Of a stretch of DNA of 64,000 nucleotides, positions 8,500 through 18,564 are shown in pieces. The notes under the pieces were generated by a model. That model did not search any database and had not been told where the DNA came from. It was given only the letters and a program-made list of their open reading frames with translations. The position numbers and the translations under genes are program-made. Position 1 is the first letter of the stretch; the number at the start of each line of letters is the position of its first letter. The DNA is from Chloroflexota bacterium (GTDB lineage: Bacteria > Chloroflexota > UBA11872). The stretch covers positions 19,708 through 83,707 of the forward strand of contig JAPPNP010000054.1 of the NCBI GenBank assembly GCA_028873795.1, given 5' to 3'.

Positions 8500-9690
8500 A
8501 TGATGGCTGCAGCAGGCCGCGACGCGGGCGACGCCATCCCCGAAATCGGCGTCGGCGTGGTCGGCACCGGCTTCATGTGCCAGGCGCATGTGAATGCCTT
8601 TCGCACGCTGCCCTACATGGCCTACCCGCCGCCGGCCCGGCCCAGGCTGAGAGCCGTCGCGAGTCGGAAGCGCGCCAACGCCGAGGCGGCCGCCGGTCGC
8701 TATGGCTTCGAGACGGCCCATGCGGACTGGCGCGAGATGCTGGCCGATCCGGCGATCCAACTGGTCGACAACTGCGGACCCAACAACATCCACGCCGAGG
8801 TGAGCATCGCCGCTCTCGACGCGGGCAAGCACGTGCTGTGCGAGAAGCCGATGGGTCGGAACGCGGCCGAATCCCGGCAAATGCTGGACGCGGCCCGTCG
8901 CGCTTCCGGCAAGCACATGGTGGCGTTCAACTACCGCTTCGTACCCGCCGTGCGCAAGGCGCGAATGCTCATGGAGCAGGGCGCGCTGGGAGAGATCTTT
9001 CACTTTCGCGCGCGGTACTGCCAGGACTGGCTGGCCGACCCGGAGTTCCCGCGGGTGTGGCGGCTGCAGCAGGCGCTGTCTGGCAGCGGCGTCCTGGGCG
9101 ACCTGGGATCGCACATCGTGGACCTGGCCCGGTTCCTCGTCGGGGAGCCGACGGTGGTGAACGCCCGGCTCAAGACGTTTGTCTCAGAGCGACCGCTGCC
9201 GGAGAACCCGGATGAACAAGGGCCGGTGGACGTGGACGACGCCTTCGTGGCCTTGGTCGAGTTCGACAACGGCGCCATCGGCACGCTCGAGGCCACGCGA
9301 TTCGCCGTGGGCCACCGCAACGCCAACATGTTCGAGATCAACGGCTCCAAGGGCTCGCTCGGATTCAATCTGGAACGGCTCAACGAACTCGAGGTGCACT
9401 GGCGGCCGGACCCGGCGTCGAACTCCCAGGCGGGATTCCGCAGCGAGTTGATCACGGAGCCCGACGACCCGTTCATCGAGTGGTGGTGGCCCGTGGGACA
9501 TATCATCGGCTGGGAGCACACCTTCGTGCATCAAATCCACCACCTGCTCGACGCCATCGTGAACGACACCGACGTGGCGCCCTATGGCGCGACGTTCGAG
9601 GACGGCTGGCGCTGCGACGTGATCCTCGAAACCATCACCAGGTCCGCCGCGGAAGGCGGATCCCCCATCGAGATCGAGTACGCCCCATGA
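8500..9690 (+). CDS. Gfo/Idh/MocA family oxidoreductase
   Basis: IGVGVVGTGFMCQAHVNAF nucleotide-binding; GKHVLCEKPMG signature. Confidence 0.93.
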   Translation: MMAAAGRDAGDAIPEIGVGVVGTGFMCQAHVNAFRTLPYMAYPPPARPRLRAVASRKRANAEAAAGRYGFETAHADWREMLADPAIQLVDNCGPNNIHAEVSIAALDAGKHVLCEKPMGRNAAESRQMLDAARRASGKHMVAFNYRFVPAVRKARMLMEQGALGEIFHFRARYCQDWLADPEFPRVWRLQQALSGSGVLGDLGSHIVDLARFLVGEPTVVNARLKTFVSERPLPENPDEQGPVDVDDAFVALVEFDNGAIGTLEATRFAVGHRNANMFEINGSKGSLGFNLERLNELEVHWRPDPASNSQAGFRSELITEPDDPFIEWWWPVGHIIGWEHTFVHQIHHLLDAIVNDTDVAPYGATFEDGWRCDVILETITRSAAEGGSPIEIEYAP

Positions 9691-10658
9691 GAATCGGCGT
9701 GGTGACGGTCTTGCTGCGCGACCTGCCGCTGCCGGAGGCCTTGGACTACCTGGCCTCGATTGGCGTGCAGGACCTGGAGATCGGCTGCGGGGCCTATCCC
9801 GGCAACGAGCACTGCAATGCGCAGGAGCTGTTGGCCAGCGACGAGAAGCGCGCGGAGTTCCAGGAGGCGATTGCGTCGCGTGGGCTCAAGCTGAGCGCAC
9901 TGGCCATGCACGGAAATCCCATTCATCCCAACGCGGAGATTGCCGAACGACATATCGTCGAGGAACGCGACGCGATTCGGCTGGCCGAGAAGCTGGGAGT
10001 CGAGACTGTCGTCGGCTTCTCGGGCTGTCCCGGCGATCACGAGGGCGCGAAGTATCCCAACTGGGTCACCAATGCCTGGCCGCCCGACTTTCCGGCGATC
10101 CTGGAGTGGCAGTGGGAATCCAAGGTGATTCCCTACTGGCGCGAGTCGGCGGCGTTCGCCCGCGACCACGGCATCCACAAGATCGCGCTGGAGATGCACC
10201 CGGGCTTCGTCGTCTACAACACCGAGACGCTCATGCGGCTGCGCGACGCGGTGGGGCCCGAGATCGGCGCCAACCTGGACCCGAGCCACCTCTTCTGGCA
10301 GGGCATCAACGTGCCGGAGGCGATTCTGGATATCGGGCGCGCGGGCGCGCTGCACCACTTCCACGCCAAGGACACCCGCATCGAGCCCACCATCGCGCGA
10401 AAGCACGGCGTGCTCGACACCAAGTCGCTCGCCAATACGTCCGAGCGCGCCTGGATCTTTCGCACCGTCGGCTATGGCCACGGGGCGGACGTGTGGCGCG
10501 ACATCGTGACGGCGCTGCGCACGGTGAATTACGACGGCCCCCTGAGCATCGAGCACGAGGACGCGCTCATGTCGCCGCGCGAGGGCCTGGAGAAGGCCGT
10601 GCGCTTCCTGCGCGAGATCATCATCGAGCAGCCCACCAGCGACGCGTACTGGGCCTAG
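9687..10658 (+). CDS. Sugar phosphate isomerase/epimerase (xylose isomerase-like TIM barrel)
   Basis: ATGA overlap with preceding gene; IGCGAYPGNEHCN..., GANLDPSHLFWQGI, HFHAKDTRIE. Confidence 0.9.
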   Translation: MRIGVVTVLLRDLPLPEALDYLASIGVQDLEIGCGAYPGNEHCNAQELLASDEKRAEFQEAIASRGLKLSALAMHGNPIHPNAEIAERHIVEERDAIRLAEKLGVETVVGFSGCPGDHEGAKYPNWVTNAWPPDFPAILEWQWESKVIPYWRESAAFARDHGIHKIALEMHPGFVVYNTETLMRLRDAVGPEIGANLDPSHLFWQGINVPEAILDIGRAGALHHFHAKDTRIEPTIARKHGVLDTKSLANTSERAWIFRTVGYGHGADVWRDIVTALRTVNYDGPLSIEHEDALMSPREGLEKAVRFLREIIIEQPTSDAYWA

Positions 10659-10660
10659 CG

Positions 10661-11464
10661 ATGATTCTGGCGGCCGCGCTCTACACGATCCGACGTGAGG
10701 TGCCGTCGCCCGCGGCATTCGCCGGCGGACTGCAACGGCTGCGCGACATCGGCTATCGAGGCGTCGAGGCGGGGGGCGTGCCGTTGTTGGAAGGCCCCGA
10801 TCCCGCGATCTCGGCGCGCGACCTGAAGCGCATGTTGGATGACGCCGGGTTGCAATGCGTCGGCGCCCACGCGCGGTGGCGCGAGATCCGCGACGACACC
10901 TCGGCGGTCATCGATCGGCTGCAAGAGCTCGACTGCCCCATCATCAGCGTTCCCGCGTTCATCGACGAGTTCGACCGATTCGAGCCCGCAAGCTACGCCA
11001 CGTTCGCCGGTGAGGCGGCGCTTGTGACGCAGGTCCTCGGCGAGCACGGCATGCGCCTGGGCTATCACCATCACGCGCACGAGTTTCTGCGCTTCGGCGC
11101 CGACCGCCGCACGATGTTCGATGTGCTGATCGACGAACCAAGTCTGGCCATCGAGATCGACGTCTATTGGGCGGCGTTCGGCGGCGTGGACCCGGCCGGA
11201 CTGATCGAGCGCCTGCCGGGACGGGTGCCGCTGCTGCACTGCAAGGACCTGGAGATGATTCGCGACGCCGAAGCCGGCGCGCGTCCCTTCTTTGCGCCGG
11301 TCGGCGAGGGCAACCTGAACTGGGACCGCATTCTGGCCGCCAGCCAAGCCGCCGGGACCGAGGCGTGGGTCGTCGAGCAAGACCAGTGCTTGCGTGATCC
11401 CTTCGACTGTCTGCGATCCAGTTTCGAGTTTCTGCAAGCGCGCGTTCCGTCGTCGCACGCTTGA
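10661..11464 (+). CDS. Sugar phosphate isomerase/epimerase (xylose isomerase-like TIM barrel)
   Basis: ATG at 10661; GYRGVEAGG, LGYHHHAHEF, IEIDVYWAAFGG, LLHCKDLE, AWVVEQDQC. Confidence 0.9.
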   Translation: MILAAALYTIRREVPSPAAFAGGLQRLRDIGYRGVEAGGVPLLEGPDPAISARDLKRMLDDAGLQCVGAHARWREIRDDTSAVIDRLQELDCPIISVPAFIDEFDRFEPASYATFAGEAALVTQVLGEHGMRLGYHHHAHEFLRFGADRRTMFDVLIDEPSLAIEIDVYWAAFGGVDPAGLIERLPGRVPLLHCKDLEMIRDAEAGARPFFAPVGEGNLNWDRILAASQAAGTEAWVVEQDQCLRDPFDCLRSSFEFLQARVPSSHA

Positions 11465-11485
11465 TGGATCGGGTGAATAAAGCGG

Positions 11486-11515
11486 GACGGGCGGGTCGCA
11501 GACCCGCCCCTACAC
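11486..11515. repeat. Family B palindrome (gggcgggtcgcagacccgcccctac)
   Basis: Inverted repeat gggcgggtc/gacccgccc. Confidence 0.75.
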
Positions 11516-11524
11516 ATCCAAGGA

Positions 11525-12646
11525 GTGCACGGCATGGCGGGTGAAATCGGCATCGGCATCGTGGGCGCGGGAGGGGTCGCCAGGGGCGCGCACGTGCCCG
11601 GCTACCTGAGCATGCCGGACCGCTGCCGCATCGTGGCCATTGCCGATATCGAAATCGAGCGCGCCCAACAGCTGGCGGCGCAGTTCGATATCCCGCACGT
11701 CTTCGACAGCTACGAGCAGCTGCTGGAGGTGGACGAGATCGACGCCGTGAGCGTGTGCACCCATTCAGACTTCCACGCGCCGGTGGCCATTGCCGCGCTG
11801 GAGTCCGGTCGCCACGTCATGACCGAGAAGCCGATGGCGGTTGATTTGGCCAGCGCGCGCGCCATGGTGGAGGCGTCGCACAAGGCCAAGCGCATCCTCG
11901 CCGTGGACTTTCAGACGCGCTTCATCCAGCAGACCCAGACCATGAAGCGGTTCGTCGACGCCGGCGACTTGGGCGAGATCTACTTCGCCCGCGGCCGCTA
12001 CGTGCGGCGACGAGGCATCCCGGGACGCCAGGCCTTCCACACCAGGGCGCAAAGCGGCGGCGGCGCGCTGATGGACATCGGCGTGCACATTCTCGACACC
12101 GGCTTGTGGCTCATGGGGTTCCCCACTGCCGTGTCGGCATCGGGATCGACATTCCGCAAGCTCATCACTCAGGAGGAATTGTTCAATCCCATGGGCGATT
12201 GGGATCGGTCGGCGACCGACGTGGACGAGAGCGCGGTGGGGCTGATCAAATTCGCCAACGGCGCGGTCATGACCCTCGAGTGCGCCTGGGGAATAAACGT
12301 CGGGGAGACGGACTTCGGCATCACCCTGGCGGGCGACAAGGGCGGCGGCGAGGTGCGCTTCGTCGAGGCGCAGCACGCCGCGTCCGGCTCGCATCCGGTG
12401 CGCGTGTTCAAAGACACCGGCGAGATGCTGGTCGACCTGATTCCGAGCTCGGATTCGGCGGTGCAGTTCCACTCGTCAGGCGATCCCCCCAAGCCGCACA
12501 CGCTGTCGATGCAGAACTTCGTCAACGCGATCATCGAGGGCACCGAGCCCCTGGTGACCGGTGACCAGGGCCTGATCACCAGCACAATCATCGACGCGAT
12601 TTACCGGTCGGCGGAGACCGGTCATCAGGTGGACATAAAGCCCTAG
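11525..12646 (+). CDS. Gfo/Idh/MocA family oxidoreductase
   Basis: IGIVGAGGVARGAHVPGYL; GRHVMTEKPMA. Confidence 0.93.
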   Translation: MHGMAGEIGIGIVGAGGVARGAHVPGYLSMPDRCRIVAIADIEIERAQQLAAQFDIPHVFDSYEQLLEVDEIDAVSVCTHSDFHAPVAIAALESGRHVMTEKPMAVDLASARAMVEASHKAKRILAVDFQTRFIQQTQTMKRFVDAGDLGEIYFARGRYVRRRGIPGRQAFHTRAQSGGGALMDIGVHILDTGLWLMGFPTAVSASGSTFRKLITQEELFNPMGDWDRSATDVDESAVGLIKFANGAVMTLECAWGINVGETDFGITLAGDKGGGEVRFVEAQHAASGSHPVRVFKDTGEMLVDLIPSSDSAVQFHSSGDPPKPHTLSMQNFVNAIIEGTEPLVTGDQGLITSTIIDAIYRSAETGHQVDIKP

Positions 12647-12687
12647 AGCGCTTCGCCAAGCGCGCGTCCGGTCCCTTCTTTGCTCTG

Positions 12688-12742
12688 GTGAGACCCTCGC
12701 GTAACCCCTCCGTCATTCCGGCGGAAGCCGGAATCCAGTTCG
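12688..12742 (+). repeat. Family A palindromic intergenic repeat
   Basis: gagaccctcgcgtaacccctccgtcattccggcggaagccggaatccag. Confidence 0.85.
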
Positions 12743-12769
12743 GTCAGCCCTGAATGTGCGCTGTTTGGG

Positions 12770-12797
12770 GTAGGGGCGGGTCTCAGACCCGCCCGTC
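12770..12797. repeat. Family B palindrome overlapping the 3' end of the methyltransferase gene
   Basis: gtaggggcgggtctcagacccgcccg. Confidence 0.8.
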
Positions 12798-13652
12798 GGG
12801 CCGGATCGGCCTCCTAAACAGGCTGTACCCGAAGCGAAGCGTTTCCGGATAGCGATTCCCAGAGTCGAACGCCAAGAGCGCGCGCCGCACCTCGGCGTCG
12901 AAGCGCTCGACATCGTGCCCGAGGGCGCGTCGCGAGAACCTCGCGGTGGAGCGCAGATTCCCCAGGACCGAATCCACCGTCCAGACGTGGGGATGCGGAA
13001 AACCGAAGGTGCCGACGTGCTCGAAGCCGTGGCCCGTCAACACGACGCGCTCGGTGTCGGCGCCACGAGGCCGCGATGACGGCTGCTGGCTCGAGAGTTT
13101 CGTGGTGACGTCCGATCGCGCCCACGGCCGAACGGCCGCTCGCAAGACGTCATGCCACGGCTCCTGGCCCACCATCGGGCTGAAACACCCCAGCGTCGAC
13201 AGGCAGCAACCGGGCGCGAGCCACTCAAGGGCCCCTTTGGCGACCAACTGCTGATCCAGCCGGTGAAAGGCCTCGCCGATGGCGATCAGCTCGAACGAGC
13301 CCGGCGCGGCCTCGACCTCCTCGGCCCGCCCGACCATCCAGCGGATGTTCGTCAGTCCCTGCCGTTCGGCCCCTGCCCGCCCAACCTCGATCATCTCCGG
13401 CTCCTGGTCGATGGCCCAGACTTCGCCGAAATGCCGCGCGAGCGGAAGCGCCACCCGCCCCGGACCACACGCCAGGTCCAGCAGGCGTCCTTCGCCCGTG
13501 ACTCGGGCGCGCTGCCGGAGATCGTCGAGCAACTCCTCCGGATAGGCAGGCCGAAATCGCGCGTAGTCCTCGGCAGTGCCCGAGAAGAGGTCCGTGAGCA
13601 TTCCTGAGTCCATGGGTCGAACTCGACGTTTGTCCGATCCCGATTGGCTCAT
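12783..13652 (-). CDS. Class I SAM-dependent methyltransferase
   Basis: RLLDLACGPGRVALPLARHFGEVWAIDQEPEMIEVGR motif I region. Confidence 0.9.
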   Translation of the reverse strand: MSQSGSDKRRVRPMDSGMLTDLFSGTAEDYARFRPAYPEELLDDLRQRARVTGEGRLLDLACGPGRVALPLARHFGEVWAIDQEPEMIEVGRAGAERQGLTNIRWMVGRAEEVEAAPGSFELIAIGEAFHRLDQQLVAKGALEWLAPGCCLSTLGCFSPMVGQEPWHDVLRAAVRPWARSDVTTKLSSQQPSSRPRGADTERVVLTGHGFEHVGTFGFPHPHVWTVDSVLGNLRSTARFSRRALGHDVERFDAEVRRALLAFDSGNRYPETLRFGYSLFRRPIRPDGRV

Positions 13653-13742
13653 GCTCGATGCCGCCGCCGTGCTCGCCTGGACGGCAATCTTGGCATCTCC
13701 AACCGGGCGCGCCCGCCGGCGCCGGCGTAGCGCCCTGCGCGG

Positions 13743-14480
13743 TCAGGCGGTCGATGCGGCCAGCAGGCGTCCGCGGGCGGGCGTTGAGGCAGGGGCGCCG
13801 GCGAGTTGGGCGACATGCCACAGGGTGGCTTGGTTGGCGGTGACGACGGGCTTGCACAGGAGGTCTTCGAGGTCCTCGATGACGGCGGCGGTGCGCAGGC
13901 CTGTGCAGCTGATGAAGATCGCATCGGTCTCAGGCGTGTCCAAGTCTTTCGACACGACATCGAGCGTCTCTGCGGGCTCAATGGCCTCGATGTCGCCGCG
14001 CCGATTCAAGCCGACCAGGTTGACGACCTCGAAGCCAGCGGATTCGAGGTAGGCGCGCAGCCGCTTGTTGAGCGCGTCGACATGCGGCGAGAGCACGGCC
14101 ACCCGGCGCACGCCAAGCTCGTGCAGCGCCGCAGCCGCGGCAGCCGAGGTCGTGGTGGCCGGTATGCCGGCGGCGGTGCGCATGTCTGCCACGATCGCCG
14201 CGTCGCCGTCGGGGCCGAGGACGTAGCTGCCCGAGGTGCACCCGTAGGCCACGGCCAGCGCGCCGCGCTCGGCCAGGCGTCGCGCCGCGCGGCCGATGCC
14301 CGGACCGCGCGGGAGTTCTTCCACGTGCGCTAGCGTGATGCCCTCGGGGCCAAGCTCGGGCGCGGAGTCCACCGGTTCGATGTCGAGCGCGAGGCCCGGC
14401 GGAACGAACAGCTCCAACTCAGCAAGATGCCCCGCCTGCACGGCCTCGGGCCACACGATGCCGATGCGGCACGCGCCCAT
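13743..14480 (-). CDS. Asp/Glu racemase superfamily protein (arylmalonate decarboxylase / maleate isomerase-like)
   Basis: AVAYGCTSGSYV and FISCTGLRT cysteine motifs; GVRRVAVLSPHVDALNKRLRAYLESAGFEV. Confidence 0.8.
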   Translation of the reverse strand: MGACRIGIVWPEAVQAGHLAELELFVPPGLALDIEPVDSAPELGPEGITLAHVEELPRGPGIGRAARRLAERGALAVAYGCTSGSYVLGPDGDAAIVADMRTAAGIPATTTSAAAAAALHELGVRRVAVLSPHVDALNKRLRAYLESAGFEVVNLVGLNRRGDIEAIEPAETLDVVSKDLDTPETDAIFISCTGLRTAAVIEDLEDLLCKPVVTANQATLWHVAQLAGAPASTPARGRLLAASTA

Positions 14481-14484
14481 TTCG

Positions 14485-15690
14485 CTAGCGCTCGATGAGG
14501 ACGCGCTCGCCGTGGGTCAGCACCTCACACCCGTCCCTGGTGATCACGCTGGTCTCGCTGAAGGCGACGCCGAACTCTCCCAGCCGCCGCACGGCGATGG
14601 GGTGATGGAACACCATGCCCGGTTCGAGCACCGTGTCGTGATCGCGCTGGATGAACCCCGTCGCGTCGGCCCAGTTTGGCGGAAATCCCGCGCCGATGCC
14701 GTAGCCGAAGTTGCCGTGAAACACCAGGTCGTCGCCGGCCGCGGCGAGCGCGTGCCAGCCGATCTCGGCCACGTCGCGGGCGACTGCGCCCGGTCGCAGC
14801 GTCTCCAGCACGGCGTCGAGGGCGGCGGTGCAGGCGTCCGCCGCGCGCCGGACCTCGTCGGACGCCGGACCGATGGTCAGCGTGCGCATCTGCGGCGCGG
14901 TGTAGCGCTGGTGGCAAGCGCCGATCTCGAGCAGGACGTTGTCTCCCGCTTCGAGCGTGCGGCGCTTGTGGGTGGAGTGCAGGATGCCCGAGCGGCGACC
15001 GCTGGTGACGATCGGCGACAGGCAGGGATACTCGCCGCCCGCGCGCGTCATGGCCGCGTACGCCGCGCCGGCGACGTCCCCGTCCGTGACTCCGGCAGCC
15101 GCAGTCTCCACGGCGGCCTCGGTGGCCGCCCGCGTGGCCAGCGCCGCCCACCGGATGTGTTCGATCTCGGCGGGTGACTTCAGGCGCTTGAGCTCGATGA
15201 ACAGCTCGCTGGCGCTGACGAACTCGGCCCCGGGCAGCGACTGCTCCAGTCCGGCGCGAAAGGCCGGCGTCTGCCCCCAGTTGGCGTCGTCGGCGCCGAT
15301 GCGGCCGCGTTCCAGTCCGTGCTCGGCCAGCATGGACGCGGCGTAGGCCGGCCGGTCGCTTCCGGGCGGATAGCCCCGCAGGTCCTCGAACCAGACGCTG
15401 AGCCAGGCGCTGCCGAACTCCGGTGGGTCCATCGCGATGGCCGGCTCGCCGTGGCGGGGCAAGACCAGGCAGGCGGCGCCGTCCACGGCGAATGTCTGAA
15501 AGCCCGAGAGATAGAACACGTTGGCCGGGTTCATCACCAGCAGGGCATCGAGTCCGGCGGCGTCCATGGCAGCGTGGGCGCGTCGCAATCGGCCGCGGTA
15601 CTCGTCGACGGAAAATGCCAGCTCTTTGCCGACACCCTTCAAGTCGTCGGCCGGGAACTGTCCGCCGTCAAGGCTGCGGTGGATTCGCAT
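14485..15690 (-). CDS. M24 family metallopeptidase (Xaa-Pro peptidase/creatinase fold)
   Basis: Start at 15690 (MRIHRSLDG); RRAHAAMDAAGLDALLVMNPANVFYLSGF, VLLEIGACHQRYTAPQMRTLTIG, LEPGMVFHHPIA. Confidence 0.88.
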   Translation of the reverse strand: MRIHRSLDGGQFPADDLKGVGKELAFSVDEYRGRLRRAHAAMDAAGLDALLVMNPANVFYLSGFQTFAVDGAACLVLPRHGEPAIAMDPPEFGSAWLSVWFEDLRGYPPGSDRPAYAASMLAEHGLERGRIGADDANWGQTPAFRAGLEQSLPGAEFVSASELFIELKRLKSPAEIEHIRWAALATRAATEAAVETAAAGVTDGDVAGAAYAAMTRAGGEYPCLSPIVTSGRRSGILHSTHKRRTLEAGDNVLLEIGACHQRYTAPQMRTLTIGPASDEVRRAADACTAALDAVLETLRPGAVARDVAEIGWHALAAAGDDLVFHGNFGYGIGAGFPPNWADATGFIQRDHDTVLEPGMVFHHPIAVRRLGEFGVAFSETSVITRDGCEVLTHGERVLIER

Positions 15691-15723
15691 GGCTACCTTC
15701 TCTGGGGAGCCCCACACGGCATC

Positions 15724-15752
15724 GTAGGGGCGGGTTTCAAACCCGCCCGTTC
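15724..15752. repeat. Family B palindrome
   Basis: gtaggggcgggtttcaaacccgcccg. Confidence 0.8.
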
Positions 15753-15796
15753 CCCACGCGGCAAGGACGCTCCGTGGGTCACCGAGGAATCAGCCG

Positions 15797-15837
15797 ACCT
15801 GGATTCCGGCGTTCGCCGGAATGACGGATCGGTACGC
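15797..15837 (-). repeat. Family A palindromic repeat, inverted orientation
   Basis: acctggattccggcgttcgccggaatgacgg. Confidence 0.85.
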
Positions 15838-15877
15838 GGATAGTGTGGGGTGATTGGCAAGGGTGGCCTCCGCCACA

Positions 15878-16885
15878 TCAGCGGTACTCGTGCGGACCCC
15901 ACGGGGCGTTGTAGTAAGTGGCTATGGCTCGTCCTGGCGGCGCCACCGCGTCCAGCCGCTCGCGATCGTCGGTGGTGACCTCAACGCTGATCGCGCCCAG
16001 GTTCTCCGCCCACTGCTCCGGGGTGCGTGGACCCACGATGGGGCTCGTGATCCCCGGCTGCCGCATGTTCCATGCCAGGGCCAGCTGGCCGGGCGTGCAG
16101 CCCTTGTCGTCGGCGATGGCCGTCAGCTCGTCCACCACGGCAAACGCCGGATCGGTGAAGAGGCCACGCTGGCGCTGAGTCTCGACGCTGCGCTCGTAGC
16201 GCGATCCGGACGGCGGCGACGCGCCGCGGGCATACCGGCCCGTCAGGAATCCGCCCGCCAGGGGCGCCCAGGGAATAATCCCGATGCCGAAGTTCAGCGC
16301 CATCGGCACCAGCTCTCGCTCGATGCGCCGGTCGAGCAGGTGATACGGCGGCTGGTCGCAGATCGTGCGATTGAGTCCCAACTCGCGTGAGATCCACAGC
16401 GACTCCACCACTTGCCAGGCCGGGTACGTGCTCGTGCCGACGTAGCGCACCTTGCCGGCGCGAATCAGGTCGTCGAGCGCGCGCAGCGTCTCGTCCAGCG
16501 GCACGTCCGTCACGGGCCGATGCACCTGGTAGAGGTCGATGTAGTCGGTTTGCAGGCGGCGCAGAGAGGCCTCGCACTGCTCGATGATGTGGCGGCGGCT
16601 GTTCCCCTGCGCGTTTGGGTCGTCGTCGTCCATGGGAAAGTGGACCTTGGTGGCCAGCACCAGGCGCGAGCGTCGGCCCGACCCGCCGAGCGCCTTCCCG
16701 ACCATGGTCTCGCTGGTGCCGCGGCCGTAGGAGTTGGCCGTGTCCATGAAGTTGACGCCGGCATCGAGCGCGCGGTCGATGATGGCCTGCGTCTGGTCTT
16801 GATCGGTCACCTGGCCGAAGTTCCAGCAGCCCAGACACAGCGGGCTGACCCTGACCCCCGTGCGACCGAGATTGCGGTACTCCAT
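15878..16885 (-). CDS. Aldo/keto reductase
   Basis: MEYRNLGRTGVRVSPLCLGCWNFG, DTANSYGRGTSETMVGKAL, LQTDYIDLYQVHRP. Confidence 0.94.
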   Translation of the reverse strand: MEYRNLGRTGVRVSPLCLGCWNFGQVTDQDQTQAIIDRALDAGVNFMDTANSYGRGTSETMVGKALGGSGRRSRLVLATKVHFPMDDDDPNAQGNSRRHIIEQCEASLRRLQTDYIDLYQVHRPVTDVPLDETLRALDDLIRAGKVRYVGTSTYPAWQVVESLWISRELGLNRTICDQPPYHLLDRRIERELVPMALNFGIGIIPWAPLAGGFLTGRYARGASPPSGSRYERSVETQRQRGLFTDPAFAVVDELTAIADDKGCTPGQLALAWNMRQPGITSPIVGPRTPEQWAENLGAISVEVTTDDRERLDAVAPPGRAIATYYNAPWGPHEYR

Positions 16886-17215
16886 GGCCCAGTCTCCCCG
16901 TGCGCGCCGTTGCCGCTAGGGCGAGTGTGTCACGCCGTCCGGCGACGCGCAGGCTGACGCACCCTGGGCGACGTCCGGGCTGGCCGCCGGAACAATCGGC
17001 GAATTGCCGTCTGCTTCAGGTGTAGTCGCCGGGATCGGCCACGACCAGACCTGGTCCTTGGGGATGGGCTTCCACGACGTTGGCCGCAAGGTGGCGGCCT
17101 TTCGGGACGTCCGCCTCTTCGAGCCGGCGAGCACCGGTGGTCTTTACGCCGCGGGCGCCCGCGGCTGATAATCCAGCGTCAGCGCGGGATGCTTCTCAAG
17201 CAAGGACAAGATCCG

Positions 17216-18316
17216 ATGCCGACGCCTTCTCCGAACGTGCCGCAAGTTGCGCCCTTGACGGCCAGTCAGATCGCCCAATTCAAGCGCGACGGCGTTCTCG
17301 TGCTTCCGGCGGTGCTCGACCCCGAGCTTTGCCGCCGCGCCCGGGACGACATGTGGGAGACGATTGCGGCGGACCTGCCCCGCATGAAGCGAGACGATCC
17401 CTCGACGTGGGGTCCGATCACTGAAGAGGAAACCGCCGGCTTCAGCACCCGGCGTCCCGCCGACGGCGGCGAGCCGCTCTTGAGCGGCAAGGGCTACCGG
17501 TTGACTATTCGCAATGGGTCTGAAGATCTCGCGCTCGACCTTGGTCCGCGGGCGGCGTGGCAGGTCGCCGAGCAACTGCTCGGGAAGGACACGGTGGTAT
17601 GGCCCGCCGGTCAGGACCAGTCGGGGTTTGCGACGGGCCCCTGCTTTATGGACGACGGCGCCATGGAGAGCCTTGCGAGTCACCTGGGCCGGCAGATCGA
17701 GAATTATCGGGAAGCCGCGAGTTACACGACGGAGGACTTGCGGGTGCCCAAGACCGGACCGGTGTGGATGAACGGACAAGGGACACGCGGCCTGTATTGC
17801 ACGCTGCCGAACAGCCCCTCGCCAGGGCCGAACTGGCGCGGCTCCCATTCCGACGGCCCGTGCTACGGCAGGACACGCCTACAGTTCGCCGCCTACATCG
17901 ACGACCTTCCGCCCGCCTCCGGCGGCTTCACCGTGTGGCCGGGCAGCCACACGCGGATTTGGGAGCAGCAGTGGAAGGCCTTTCATGAGCACGGGACGAC
18001 GCACACGGGCCAGCGCGAGCAGATGCGCATGGCGGGGGGCTATGACGCGCTTCCAGACCCGCTCTTCGAACAGATCAAGGCCGATACCCAGCCCTTCGAG
18101 ACGCATGGGCCGGCTGGCACCTTGGTCTTGTGGCACACGAAGATTCTGCACATCCCCGGACAGAATCAATCCAGCGACGTCATCCGCCAGGCCACGATCT
18201 ACGGCTATCTCAAAACGCTAGAGTCGCTCTCCGATGCGCTGGCGATGGACGATGACGGCGGCGGCATCTGGCGCGACTGGTCCGATGAGGTGCGCGCGAT
18301 CGACGAGCGAAGCTAG
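17216..18316 (+). CDS. Phytanoyl-CoA dioxygenase family protein (Fe(II)/2OG)
   Basis: QFKRDGVLVLPAVLDPELCRRARDD; HSDGPCYG...FAAYIDDLPPASGGFTVWPGSHTRIWEQ. Confidence 0.88.
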   Translation: MPTPSPNVPQVAPLTASQIAQFKRDGVLVLPAVLDPELCRRARDDMWETIAADLPRMKRDDPSTWGPITEEETAGFSTRRPADGGEPLLSGKGYRLTIRNGSEDLALDLGPRAAWQVAEQLLGKDTVVWPAGQDQSGFATGPCFMDDGAMESLASHLGRQIENYREAASYTTEDLRVPKTGPVWMNGQGTRGLYCTLPNSPSPGPNWRGSHSDGPCYGRTRLQFAAYIDDLPPASGGFTVWPGSHTRIWEQQWKAFHEHGTTHTGQREQMRMAGGYDALPDPLFEQIKADTQPFETHGPAGTLVLWHTKILHIPGQNQSSDVIRQATIYGYLKTLESLSDALAMDDDGGGIWRDWSDEVRAIDERS

Positions 18317-18564
18317 ACGGGGAGAGAACGCTCGCGGAGAAGAAAGGCCGCCTAGCACGCCCTGGATAACGGCCTTGCGGTGCGCCAGGCCGGTGGCCTG
18401 ACATCCTGGCCGCCGCGGGGGCTGGATTGAGCTGTCGCCATGCCCGGGTAGGAGTCGCCGTGGGGCAATGAGTGGCGCCCATGGCGGGTGATCGCTCCCG
18501 TGGTGCCGAGCGCTACCCCGAACCGCGTAAAGTGGACCCCACTCGTTGCCGGCGGAGTCGCCAC

